In this document: positions 18,000 through 27,100 of the stretch, in pieces
Layout: every line of letters begins with the position of its first letter
Numbering within the stretch: the first letter of the stretch is position 1
The notes under the pieces: generated by a model
The model's database searches: none
The model's input: only the letters and a program-made list of their open reading frames with translations
Told to the model about the DNA's origin: nothing
Assembly: GCA_016192145.1 (NCBI GenBank)
Contig: JACPUT010000006.1
Coordinates: 186,001 to 250,000 of the forward strand
Length of the DNA: 64,000 nt
Direction: 5' to 3'
Origin: Acidobacteriota bacterium
GTDB taxonomy: Bacteria; Acidobacteriota; Holophagae; Holophagales; Holophagaceae
Program-made: the position numbers and the translations under genes

Positions 18000-20516
18000 A
18001 TGAGCGCTAAATACGTAATCGGATCCCTCCTCGCGTTGGCCCCCATGCTGGCCTCCGCCCAGGACGCCAAGTCCACCGAGACCACGGGCGAATTCACCGT
18101 CGAAGGCCGCAAGGTCGACGTGGACCCCAAGTCCGCCAAGTACAACGAGTACAGCGACACCCGCAATGGCTTCCCGCACTACAAGGTGGGGCTCGAGTGG
18201 GTGGATGCGGAGAGCGGGAACTTCCTCGACCTGAAGGGGATGAACCTGCTTCGAGACGACCAGTCGGTCAGCCTGGGCTTCGGGAAGTTCGGCCTCTGGA
18301 GCCTCGTGGTGGATCGCAATGAGACCCCCCACAACCTCAGCTTCAAGGCCATGACCCCCTTCCGCAACCAGGGCCAGGGCCTGTACACGGTGGATTCCAC
18401 GGCCGGCATCCCAAACCAGCACCTGGCCGGCACCGCCGCCCAGATGCTGGCCAACGACGCGGCCACCGCGGCCTGGCTGCCCGGCCAGCTGCGGCCCACG
18501 AGCCTCGGCACCCAGCGGGACAAGACGGGGGCCACCTTCACGCTGACCCCCACCGAGCACCTCAAATTCCGCCTCGTCCTCTCGGATGAGCAGCGTTCGG
18601 GCACCAAGGTCGGATACGGATCCATCGGCGACCGGCCGCCCCGCACCCTCAACGTCCAATTGGCCGAGCCCCTGGACTTCTCCAGCCGGGAGCTGCGGCT
18701 GGAAGCGGAGTACAACCGTTCGCGCTACCAGGCCCAGCTGACCTACACGGTGTCCAAGTTCGAGAACAATATCGACGCCTTCCGCTGGCAGAACATCTAC
18801 ACGGATAACGTGGCCGGAACCACCTACGACCAGTGGACCTCGCATCGGGTCGCCACCTTTGGCCAAAAGCCCCTGTCCCCGGACAACCAGTACCAGAACG
18901 CGACCCTCTCCCTTGGCGTGAACCTGCCCCTGGCCAGCCGCCTCTCCATTTCAGCGGCCTTCGGCAAGATGGAACAGGACAAGGCCCTCCTGCCCTACGC
19001 CACCAGTGATTTCGGGAACACGGGCGGCGAAGATTTCAGCTCCGCGGAAGTGCTGCCTCGGCATTCGGCCAAGGCCGAGATCGCGACCAAGCGGATCAAC
19101 GTCGATTACAGCCTCACTCCGATCAGCCGCCTGAACCTTCGCGCCTACTTCCGCTACTACGACTTGGATAACAGGACGCCTACGAGCGCCTGGTGGTACG
19201 TCACCGACGACACCCTCCCCGGCAGCGCCACCGCCACGCTCCCCCTCGAACCCACGGAATTCAACAAGCGCCGCAACCTCGCCTTCGCTTACACCCAGAC
19301 CACCAAGGGCGTGGAGGCCTCCACCTACTTCGGCTTCTGGCGCACCTCCCTCGGGGTGAGCGTGGAGCAAGAGAACATGGACCGGGATTTCCGGGAAGCG
19401 GACACGGATGAGACCATCCTCAAGGCCACCCTCCGCACCCGCCCGACCAAGTGGTTGAGCCTGCGGGGCAAGATCCTGTTCGGGAACCGCGAGGGTTCCA
19501 AGTACGACTACAACGCCCCCGCGAGTTCGTACTGGTATGAACAGGCTGAACTCGCAGCGGGAGAACTCAACGCCAGCCCCCGGTTCAGCTTCATCAACCA
19601 TCCGGACATGCGCAAATTCGACGCCTCCGACCGCAAGCGCAATGAATGGGATCTCACGGCCGTTCTGGCACCGACGGACGCGCTCGATATCTCCCTCTCC
19701 TACCGCGATCGTCGGGATGACTTCGATTCCGACGTGAAGAGCATCCAACCCCTCCTCGGCAACACCTATGCCGCGACCGATGCCGATCGGAATTCCTTTA
19801 CGCCCGGCGATCAACTCGGTCTTCTGGAGAACAACACCCAGCGCTTCGCGGTGGACGTCTCCTACGCATGGAATGAACGGTTCGTGCTGAACGCCTTCGC
19901 GAGCCGGGAGAGCATCGAGGCCAGTCAGCGCGGCCTTGAATTCAATGAGAACAACAAGCTCAACCCGACTTTGGCCTCCCTGGGCACGAGTGAACTCGGG
20001 GCCTGGACCCGCGCTTCTTCTCAATGGATGGCGGTCACTGAAGACGAAACGGACACCTACGGCCTGGGAGCGACCTACCAGATCGTGCCCGGCAAGCTCA
20101 CCCTTTCCGCCGAGTACGCCTACTCGAACGGGACCGTGGACATCACCTACAGCGGTTTCGGCGCCGTCTCGGCCGTCAATCCGGCCAATCCCCTCGCGGA
20201 CATCTACCAATTCGCGTTCCGGACCCCGCCCACGGTGCGATCCAAGCAGACCTCCCTCAACGCAAAGCTCGCGTATCAGGTCAGCAAGCACCTGAGGGCC
20301 AGCCTCCACTACGCCTACGATCGATATGACGTCAGCGATTGGATGCAGGAAGCCAACACCCCTTGGGTCGAGTCCGTCGGCAGCCAATACTTCCTGCGCG
20401 ACACGTCCTCCGCGACTTCCAACCAGTGGGGCAACCGCCTGGTGAACCTGGGGAGCTACCTGGCTCCCACCTACGACGCGCACTACGTGGGGGTCAGCCT
20501 GTCCTACAAGTTCTAG
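18000..20516 (+). CDS. MtrB/PioB-family outer-membrane beta-barrel
   Basis: An 838-residue outer-membrane protein with a signal peptide (about 1-20, APMLASAQD). It consists mainly of amphipathic beta strands and ends in SLSYKF, an outer-membrane terminal Phe. In the MtrB/PioB family the barrel sheathes a decaheme cytochrome. It starts 13 bases after the decaheme gene, the classic partner arrangement. I see no cysteine in the protein; the CxxC found near the N terminus of Shewanella MtrB is absent. No outer-surface MtrC/OmcA-like cytochrome gene follows. The operon ends in a strong terminator. Confidence 0.93.
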   Translation: MSAKYVIGSLLALAPMLASAQDAKSTETTGEFTVEGRKVDVDPKSAKYNEYSDTRNGFPHYKVGLEWVDAESGNFLDLKGMNLLRDDQSVSLGFGKFGLWSLVVDRNETPHNLSFKAMTPFRNQGQGLYTVDSTAGIPNQHLAGTAAQMLANDAATAAWLPGQLRPTSLGTQRDKTGATFTLTPTEHLKFRLVLSDEQRSGTKVGYGSIGDRPPRTLNVQLAEPLDFSSRELRLEAEYNRSRYQAQLTYTVSKFENNIDAFRWQNIYTDNVAGTTYDQWTSHRVATFGQKPLSPDNQYQNATLSLGVNLPLASRLSISAAFGKMEQDKALLPYATSDFGNTGGEDFSSAEVLPRHSAKAEIATKRINVDYSLTPISRLNLRAYFRYYDLDNRTPTSAWWYVTDDTLPGSATATLPLEPTEFNKRRNLAFAYTQTTKGVEASTYFGFWRTSLGVSVEQENMDRDFREADTDETILKATLRTRPTKWLSLRGKILFGNREGSKYDYNAPASSYWYEQAELAAGELNASPRFSFINHPDMRKFDASDRKRNEWDLTAVLAPTDALDISLSYRDRRDDFDSDVKSIQPLLGNTYAATDADRNSFTPGDQLGLLENNTQRFAVDVSYAWNERFVLNAFASRESIEASQRGLEFNENNKLNPTLASLGTSELGAWTRASSQWMAVTEDETDTYGLGATYQIVPGKLTLSAEYAYSNGTVDITYSGFGAVSAVNPANPLADIYQFAFRTPPTVRSKQTSLNAKLAYQVSKHLRASLHYAYDRYDVSDWMQEANTPWVESVGSQYFLRDTSSATSNQWGNRLVNLGSYLAPTYDAHYVGVSLSYKF

Positions 20517-20537
20517 GACGGAGTTCAACGGACTCAC

Positions 20538-20569
20538 CAGCCCCCACGTCCAAGGCGTGGGGGCTGTTT
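20538..20569 (+). terminator. Rho-independent terminator after mtrB-like gene
   Basis: CAGCCCCCACG (20538-20548) pairs perfectly with CGTGGGGGCTG (20556-20566), followed by TTT. It separates the conduit genes from the membrane ferredoxin gene. Confidence 0.9.
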
Positions 20570-20608
20570 GTCCATTCCGGGAGCTTCCCGGAAGCTGATG
20601 GGGAACTT

Positions 20609-22021
20609 GTGAAAGACTCCCGCTTCATTCAAGGCAATCTCCTCTCCCTGGGACTGTCGCGCCGGGTGCTGGGATCTCCCTGGTTCCCCATCGCGTTTCA
20701 AGCTGCGTTCCTCCTCCTAGGCGCGGCGCTCGTTTGGAACGGGTGGGGAATCGGGGCCGGGCTTCAGGATCAGGACCTCAAAATCCTCCGCAAGACCAAC
20801 CTCACCGTGCTCGCGGTCTGGGGCTTGTGGTGGCCTGGGATGATCCTGATCGTTTTGGGTTTCGGACGCCTTTGGTGCACCGTCTGTCCCATGGAATTGG
20901 CGAGCCGCGTCGGGCGTTGGGCAGGGTTTCGCCTGGGAACCGCCCGCCTTCCCCTCGGCCGGTTCCTCCGGGCAGGCTGGTTCGTGTTCGGTGCGTATGT
21001 CGTCCTCCAGGTCCTGGTGGCGGGGCTCTCCTTGCACCGGATTCCCCATGGCACGGCCCTCCTAGTGCTCGCGTTGGGCGGGCTGGCCTTCGGTGCGGGG
21101 CTCGGGTTTGTTGAAGAGCGGGCCTTTTGCAAAACGCTCTGCCCTGCGGCGGGCCTACTCTCGGTTTATGGACGCCACGCGAGGCTCCAGCTGGGCAAGG
21201 TGGATGGCGGAACCTGTGAATCCTGCACCACGAAGGACTGTGTGAAGTTGGAAAACCGCGATCATTTCGATGCGCGCAGCTGCCCTAGCCTCCTCCGGCC
21301 CTTCGAGCGCCATCCGTCGGATGGGTGCGTCCTTTGTTTCCAATGCGCGAAAGCCTGCCCTCACGGCAACCTCGGATATGGGTCCCTTTCGGCGGAAGCC
21401 TCGAGCTACCACGCGCGGCCGCTTAAACCTTCGGAGGCCGCCTTCGTGCTGGTGGCGGCGGGGTTCGTATCCCACGAGGTGATGGGAGAGGTCCCCCTGC
21501 TGGACGCCCTCTTCCATTGGGCCCCCAGCCAACTGGCCCGCCTGCTCGCTCCGTTGGGATTCGGGTGGTGCGAGGCGCTATGGTTCCTGGCGTTGTTCCC
21601 GGCCCTGTTCTGGTCGATGGCGCTCCTCGTTGGCTGGGCCGCGGGGGAGGGGGGGCGAGTGGGCCCTCGGCTGTTGGTTATGGCAGGTGCCGCCGCGCCA
21701 GTGGTCGCCCTCGCTCATCTCGCGAAGGCATTGGCCAAAATCGGGAGTTGGGGTGGGTACCTCCCCATGGCCCTTCAGGACCCCACCGGCTTGGCCGCGA
21801 TGAGGTCCTTGGCCCGACATCACGTCGCCGATCCGGGCGTGTGGTGGGGCATTCCCGCCCTCGGGCGGGTGCTGTTCCTGGGAGTAGCGGCTTTGGCCCT
21901 CGGTTCCCTGAGGAGGCCTCGCAGACGCCTGGAAGGGGACTTCCTCCCAAGCCACCGGATCGGTTTCACCAGCGCGACCTTCCTTTACTTGGGGATCCTC
22001 TTCTCATGGCTATGGGTCTAG
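20609..22021 (+). CDS. NapH-like membrane iron-sulfur protein
   Basis: A 470-residue polytopic inner-membrane protein of the NapH/NosR/PceC-like 4Fe-4S group. It has a CxxxCP-type pair, LWCTVCPMELASR and FCKTLCPAAGLLS, after membrane helices, then ferredoxin-like cysteine clusters CESCTTKDC and CVLCFQCAKACPHG (two probable [4Fe-4S] sites), and at least five more helices. Such proteins pass electrons from the quinol pool to periplasmic partners. The chosen GTG at 20609 has GGGGA five bases upstream; starting further upstream would run into the mtrB-like gene and its terminator. It could be the inner-membrane entry for the adjacent conduit (inference). Confidence 0.85.
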   Translation: MKDSRFIQGNLLSLGLSRRVLGSPWFPIAFQAAFLLLGAALVWNGWGIGAGLQDQDLKILRKTNLTVLAVWGLWWPGMILIVLGFGRLWCTVCPMELASRVGRWAGFRLGTARLPLGRFLRAGWFVFGAYVVLQVLVAGLSLHRIPHGTALLVLALGGLAFGAGLGFVEERAFCKTLCPAAGLLSVYGRHARLQLGKVDGGTCESCTTKDCVKLENRDHFDARSCPSLLRPFERHPSDGCVLCFQCAKACPHGNLGYGSLSAEASSYHARPLKPSEAAFVLVAAGFVSHEVMGEVPLLDALFHWAPSQLARLLAPLGFGWCEALWFLALFPALFWSMALLVGWAAGEGGRVGPRLLVMAGAAAPVVALAHLAKALAKIGSWGGYLPMALQDPTGLAAMRSLARHHVADPGVWWGIPALGRVLFLGVAALALGSLRRPRRRLEGDFLPSHRIGFTSATFLYLGILFSWLWV

Positions 22022-22076
22022 CCGTGGGATGTTCCAATGCCTCACCCCGCTCCAGCATGAATTCGCGGAGGTTGCC

Positions 22077-22382
22077 ATGTCGGCCAGCGTGTTGAACATG
22101 TGCGTTGGGATCATCGGCCTTCTGGAAGCGGCGGCCTCGGGGCCGCGGACCACGGCGGAGATGCTTCAGGCCCTCGGCGCCCTGGGCCTGGAAGTCACCG
22201 GGCCGGAGCTCTATCCCTGGCTCCGCCGACTGACGGAGGATGGGTTGCTAACCCCTTCACTCTGCATCGACACTTCCGGGGCCCAGGTCCGGCATTACTG
22301 GATCAGCCGTGAGGGTGCCCGGCAATTGGAGCAGGCGCTGCCGGCCCTCAGAGGGTTGCTCGAGCATGGCCCCCAAGGCTGA
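22077..22382 (+). CDS. PadR-like winged-helix regulator
   Basis: A 101-residue, single-domain DNA-binding protein. The layout fits PadR regulators: an N-terminal helix with IIGLLEAAASGPRTTAEML, the recognition region GPELYPWLRRLTEDGLL (compare the PadR 'LYP.L.RLE..GL' pattern), a wing with QVRHYWISREGAR and a C-terminal helix. The ATG at 22077 has GGAGG six bases before it; an ATG 16 codons earlier has no such site. It starts 55 bases after the iron-sulfur protein and may be co-transcribed, hinting that it controls this locus. Confidence 0.72.
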   Translation: MSASVLNMCVGIIGLLEAAASGPRTTAEMLQALGALGLEVTGPELYPWLRRLTEDGLLTPSLCIDTSGAQVRHYWISREGARQLEQALPALRGLLEHGPQG

Positions 22383-22474
22383 AGCCACCTCTTTGCCTCC
22401 GCGGTTCCGAGGGAGGATCAGACCTCCTGGAATTGGAGCGGCTCAAGCGGACGACGCGCCGGAAGATCGAACGG

Positions 22475-22573
22475 ATGGAGGAGGTGGACCCGAACCTGCC
22501 GGGCGCGCGGGGCGATCCCAGCTCCCTGGCGAGCGCGCTGATGAACCTGTGCGTTGACGCCCGGGATGCAAGC
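22475..22573 (+). pseudogene. Relic of a histidine-kinase ATPase domain
   Basis: In one frame this stretch reads MEEVDPNLPGARGDPSSLAS followed by ALMNLCVDARDAS. That is the N-box region of hybrid histidine kinases (typically 'GDP..L..AL.NLC.NARDAM'). The frame has no plausible start, no upstream dimerisation domain and no downstream G boxes, and runs into the antisense FKBP gene. I read it as a remnant of a lost kinase gene. Confidence 0.6.
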
Positions 22574-22603
22574 CCGAGCGTCCTCGTGGGGTCGAGTCCT
22601 TCC

Positions 22604-22999
22604 CTACTTGACGCCCAGCAGCTCCACTTCGAACAGGAGGGTGGCCCCGGGGGGGATCACGCCGCCGGCGCCCCGCTCGCCATAGCCGAGGTGGGGGGGG
22701 ATCGTGAGCTTGCGCTTGCCGCCCACCTTCATGCCCGCCACGCCCTGATCCCAGCCCGCGATGACCTGCCCGGCGCCGAGGTGGAAGGCGAAGGGTTCCT
22801 GCCGATCCACGGAGGAGTCGAACTTGCGGCCGTCCGTGAGCCAGCCGGTGTAGTGGACGGTCACCTTCTGGCCGGACTGGGCCTCGAGGCCGTCGCCGAG
22901 GTGGAGTTCTTCGATCTGGAGCTGGGTCATGGCGGGGGTCCTATCTCGGTGGCAGGCGATGGGAGTGAGGAGGAAGGGCAGCAGCAGGAGGCGCCGCAT
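22604..22999 (-). CDS. FKBP-type peptidyl-prolyl isomerase
   Basis: A 131-residue prolyl isomerase with one FKBP domain (about residues 26-131): [18 protein letters not shown], the active-site segment [40 protein letters not shown] and the terminal [11 protein letters not shown]. The N-terminal 20 residues ([17 protein letters not shown]) look like a secretion or lipoprotein signal, suggesting a periplasmic enzyme; a cytoplasmic product from the internal Met 24 is the alternative. Its ATG overlaps the stop of the upstream hydrolase gene (TGATG), so it is translationally coupled. Confidence 0.92.
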   Translation of the reverse strand: MRRLLLLPFLLTPIACHRDRTPAMTQLQIEELHLGDGLEAQSGQKVTVHYTGWLTDGRKFDSSVDRQEPFAFHLGAGQVIAGWDQGVAGMKVGGKRKLTIPPHLGYGERGAGGVIPPGATLLFEVELLGVK

Positions 23000-24000
23000 C
23001 AGGCCAGCTTGCCGGCGTGGTCCATGAGACGGGGGCCGACGCTCACGAGCTCGGCGGGCACGGCGGGCCCTTCCACCCTCACGATGCGGTGGGCCAGGGT
23101 GCCCAGGCCTTCGACGGTCATCACCACCTCGTCGCCCTCGTGGAGCCAGAGGTTCTCCACCACCTTGGAGCCGTTCAGCTCCAGGAGGCAGCCCGTCCCC
23201 ACGGTGCCGCTGCCGATGACCTCGCCGGGGTTCACCTGGATGCCGTAGGCCGTGCGCTGCAGGATCTGGGCGAAGGTCCAGTTCATGGAATTGGCGTTGC
23301 CATCGCTGAGCAGCTTGCCGTTCACGGTGGCCGTCATGCGGGCGTTGAGCACCTCGCCCTGGGGTGTCAGTTCGAGGGGCAGCTCATCCTTGGTGACGAG
23401 CCAGGGGCCCAGGGAGGTGGCGAAGTCCTTGCCCTTGCAGGGGCCCAGGGAGAGCTTCATCTCCTCCATCTGGAGCATGCGGGCGCTCCAGTCGTTCATC
23501 ACCATGTAGCCGAAGATGGCCTCGTCGGCCTCCTTCAGGCTGGGGTTGCAGAGCGCGCGGCCCGTGACGATGGCGACCTCGAGCTCGTAATCGAGGCGCG
23601 TGAGGTGGTGCTCCTGGACTTCCAGGACGCCCGGCCCCGTGACGGCCTGGTGGTTGGTGAAGTAGGCCACGGGGAAGAGGTCGAACTCGGGGATCATCTC
23701 CAGGCCCCGGTTGCGGCGGGCGGTCATCACGTGCTGGCGGAAGGCGTAGCCGTCGCGCATGGACACGGGGCGGGGCACGGGGGCCAGCAGGGTCACCGAA
23801 GCCATGGGCACCTGGGCGGCGGCCGGGGCGGCGGCCTCCAGGGCCCGGGCCAGGGGCATGAGCTCATCCTGGCGGCGGATGAGGGTGAGCATGTCCACCG
23901 CGAGGCGGGTCTCCGCCGCATGGAAGTCGAGGATGGCCCCGGAAGGCAGCACGCACCCGATGCGTTCGGATCCATCGCGCAGGAAGGTCACCAGCTTCAT
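22999..24000 (-). CDS. Fumarylacetoacetate hydrolase family protein
   Basis: A 333-residue FAH-family enzyme, probably fumarylacetoacetase, the last step of tyrosine degradation. The metal-binding and active-site pattern is present: [12 protein letters not shown] with catalytic His, the acidic ligand in [36 protein letters not shown] (general base region) and [12 protein letters not shown]. The start at 24000 has AGAGGGG before it. hmgA of the same pathway is elsewhere in the window, supporting a tyrosine-pathway role. FAH-family hydrolases with other substrates remain possible. A terminator lies only 34 bases upstream. Confidence 0.88.
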   Translation of the reverse strand: MKLVTFLRDGSERIGCVLPSGAILDFHAAETRLAVDMLTLIRRQDELMPLARALEAAAPAAAQVPMASVTLLAPVPRPVSMRDGYAFRQHVMTARRNRGLEMIPEFDLFPVAYFTNHQAVTGPGVLEVQEHHLTRLDYELEVAIVTGRALCNPSLKEADEAIFGYMVMNDWSARMLQMEEMKLSLGPCKGKDFATSLGPWLVTKDELPLELTPQGEVLNARMTATVNGKLLSDGNANSMNWTFAQILQRTAYGIQVNPGEVIGSGTVGTGCLLELNGSKVVENLWLHEGDEVVMTVEGLGTLAHRIVRVEGPAVPAELVSVGPRLMDHAGKLA

Positions 24001-24034
24001 GTCAAACCCCTCTTGGACCCTCCAGTTTACCCAA

Positions 24035-24065
24035 CAAAAGGCGCCCGAAAGCAGGGCGCCTTTTG
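24035..24065. terminator. Terminator-like hairpin just upstream of FAH gene
   Basis: CAAAAGGCGCCC (24035-24046) pairs perfectly with GGGCGCCTTTTG (24054-24065), giving T runs on both strands. It separates the FAH-FKBP pair from whatever is transcribed from further upstream on the minus strand. Confidence 0.85.
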
Positions 24066-24129
24066 TTCGCAAGGGTAAGCCGGGATAGGAACGCGCTTTT
24101 CCCGGGTGTCCTTGTCTTTATTCGTTCGC

Positions 24130-24161
24130 AAAAAAGCGCCCTCCTTTTGGGGCGCTTTTTT
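24130..24161. terminator. Bidirectional terminator of the TonB receptor gene
   Basis: AAAAAAGCGCCC (24130-24141) pairs with GGGCGCTTTTTT (24150-24161). On the minus strand it follows the receptor stop by 33 bases and ends in six T. Confidence 0.9.
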
Positions 24162-24194
24162 GGGGTGCCGAACGCGGGTTGAGTTCGTCGTCCC

Positions 24195-27100
24195 TCAGAA
24201 CGTGAAGCGGGCGCCGAACTGCACCTGGCGGTTGAAGTCGATGCTGCTCTGCACGATGGGCTGGCCGAAGGTGGGGGAGTTCTGGAAGTTGGAGATGGAC
24301 GTCTGGTTGTAGTGGTTGAAGACGTTGAAGACGTCCAGGATGATTTCCAGGCCCTGCTTCTGGTTGAAGCGGAAGGTGCGGCTCACGCGGAAGTCGGCGT
24401 TCCGGTAGGTGGGCAGGGTGTGGCCATTGCGGGCCTCACCGAGGGGGCGATCCGCCGGAGGGGCGCCGCCATCGAAGTTGCCGTAGGGGCGGGCGCCCGC
24501 TCCGGCGACGGCGGGGTTGGAGATGCCGTAGTCGTTATCGGTGCCGGTGTAGATGGTGTAGGGGCGGCCGGAGGCGATGCGGCCGATGAGGGAGAAGATC
24601 CAGTCCTTGCTCCAGGCGTGGTTGAAACCCTTGGTGTTGTACACGACGCTGGCGAGCACGCGATGGCGCTGGTCCTGGTTGGAGGTGGCCATCTCGGCGG
24701 CGGGATCGAAGGTGTTGGCGGCGCTCACGTCCGTCACCCAGTCGGTGTAGTTGTCCTCGGTCTTGCTCCAGGTGTAGCTGAAGGAGAGCGAGAGCCGGTC
24801 CTGCATCTGCCAGGCGGTGCCGAGGCTCACGGAGGTGTGCTTGCTCTCGCCGGTGCCATCGTAGCGGTGGACGGCGGAGTAGCGGGAGTCCACGCGGCGG
24901 GTGTAGAGGTTGGTGGCGGATTCGGGATTGTTGTAGTTGGCGTACCCCACGGCGAAGTTGGCCTGGGTGTTGGGCACGGCGGCGTTGATGTCGCGGACGT
25001 TGAGGAAGTTCTCACCGCGCACGTGCACCGCATCCAAGGTGAAGCGCAGGTTCGGGCGGGGCGTCAGCTCCAGGCCGAGGTTGGCCTGCTTGGTGAGGGG
25101 CATCTCGTATTTGCCGGGGAGGAGGATGCCCTTCTTGTTGGCGGAAGTGGGGACCTGCGAATAGTTCTGGTACCGGTGGTTCGGGAGGTTCCAGCTGTAG
25201 ATGGAGGCAGGCCCGTATCCGGCGACGGTATCCGAGATGGTCTGCACCACCGTGATGAGGTCCGTGCCGTTGTTGAGGAACACGGCGGAGTAGGGGCCCA
25301 GCTGCGTGCGGCCGCTGAAGTGGCCATAGCCGCCGTAGAGACGGGCGGAGGGGCCCACCTGCCAGTTGAAGGCGAGGCGGGGGCTCACGCGGGAGCTGCT
25401 CCAGTCGCGCTGGGTCTTGAAATTGGGGGCGGCGGCGTAGGTCTGGCCCGTGGCGCCCGTGGCGCCGCTGGAACCGGGGAGGGCGCTCAGGGTGAAGGCG
25501 ACCCCCTGGGCGGCGCCGCCCTGCTCAAGCGCGGCGTAGTCGGGCGCGTTCTTGAACTCGGGGAGCACTTCCTTGTCGTAGCGCACGCCGAGCTTCAGGG
25601 AGAAGCTGGGCGTGATCTGCCAGTCGTCCTGGATGAAGGCGCTGTAGTACTTGGCGTGGTAGTTCAGGTAGTAGTCGCCGAAGCCCTGGAGGAAGGCCGC
25701 GGGCGCGCCGGCCAGGAAGGCCGTGCGGGCATTGGGGATGGCGGCGTTGAGGGCCTGGAAGCGGTACACGCCGCCGAACTGGAGGGGCAGGGTGCCTTCC
25801 AGCTTGGTGTCCATCAGATCGAGGCCCGTCTTCAGCGTGTGGTTGCCCATGAAGAAGGTGGCGGATTCCACGAGCTGGGTGCTCTTCTCGTTGCGGATCT
25901 GGGGCAGGAAGCGCTGGGTGCCGAGGGTGGCATAGCCGGCGATGTTCAGGGAGGGGTTCCCGGTGGTATCGAGGCTCAGCAGGCTGTGGTCGCGGTTGCT
26001 GAACAGCATGCGGAAATCGTTCACGAAGGTGGAGGAGGCCGTCCACACGTTGCCGAAGCTGATGGAGCTGTCCTTGATCTCGCGGGCGCCGCCGGCGCTG
26101 CGATCGGTCTGGCCGCTCCAGGGCAGCTGGTTCTCGTTGGTCTCCTTGGCGTTGCTGTAGCGGAGGTTCCAGCGGCTGTTGTCGGACTGCACCCAGTCCA
26201 GCTTCACGATGCCGGTGGTGTAGTTCTCGTTGTAGGGGTTCGCGCCGTTGTTCACCACGATGCTACCCACGCCGGGCCGGGTGGTGGCCGCGGTGATCGC
26301 GTTCAGGAAGACCGTGTCGCCCGGGGCGATCTGGATGTTGTTGCTGTCGTCCCGGTTGAAGCGCTCCACGGAGACGAAGTAGAAGAGCTTGTCCTTGACG
26401 AGCGGGCCGCCGACGGTGGCGCCGAACTGGGACTGCTTGAAGTCGGATTCGATGTTGCCGGCCAGGGGCCGCTTGGCCTCCATGGAGCTGTTGCGGAAGA
26501 AGTAGAAGGCGCTGCCGCTGAAATCGTTGCCGCCACTCTTGGTGACGATGTTCAGGGTGCCGCCCGCGGCCCGGCCGTACTCGGCGGAGAAGCCGTTGGC
26601 CACCACCACGAATTCCTGGATGGCATCCTGGCTGAAGGTGGTGCGGGTGGAGCCGACGCTGATGTCGTTGTTGTCGAGGCCGTCCACCATGATGTTGTTG
26701 GAGCGGGCGTTCTGGCCGGAGAAGGAGAGGCCCGAGCTGGAGGCGGCGCCGCCCTGGCTCGTGGGGCCGTTGTCCTTGGCCACCTGGGGGGTGGTGAGGG
26801 AGAAGGCCGTGAAGTCGCGGCGGTTGATGGGGAGGTTGGTGATGAAGTTGTTGTCGATGGTGGCGCTCACCGTGGTGCGGGTGGGGTCGACGACGGTGGC
26901 CTCACCGGTGATCTCCACGATGGCTTGGGCTTCCACGGGGCTCAGGTCCACGGGCAGATCCGTGGTCTGGCCCAGGCGGAGCTGGAGGCCGCTGATCTTC
27001 TTGGAGCTCATGCCCTTGGCTTCCACCAGGAGGGTGTAGGAGCCGGGAGGCAGCAGGCGGAAGGCGAAGGCGCCGTTGCCATCGGTGCTGATGGTGCGGC

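Noticed and set aside
20339-20608. Upstream extension of the NapH-like gene into the MtrB-like gene
   Set aside because: The extension is out-of-frame mtrB sequence and crosses a strong terminator; the GTG at 20609 has a ribosome-binding site.
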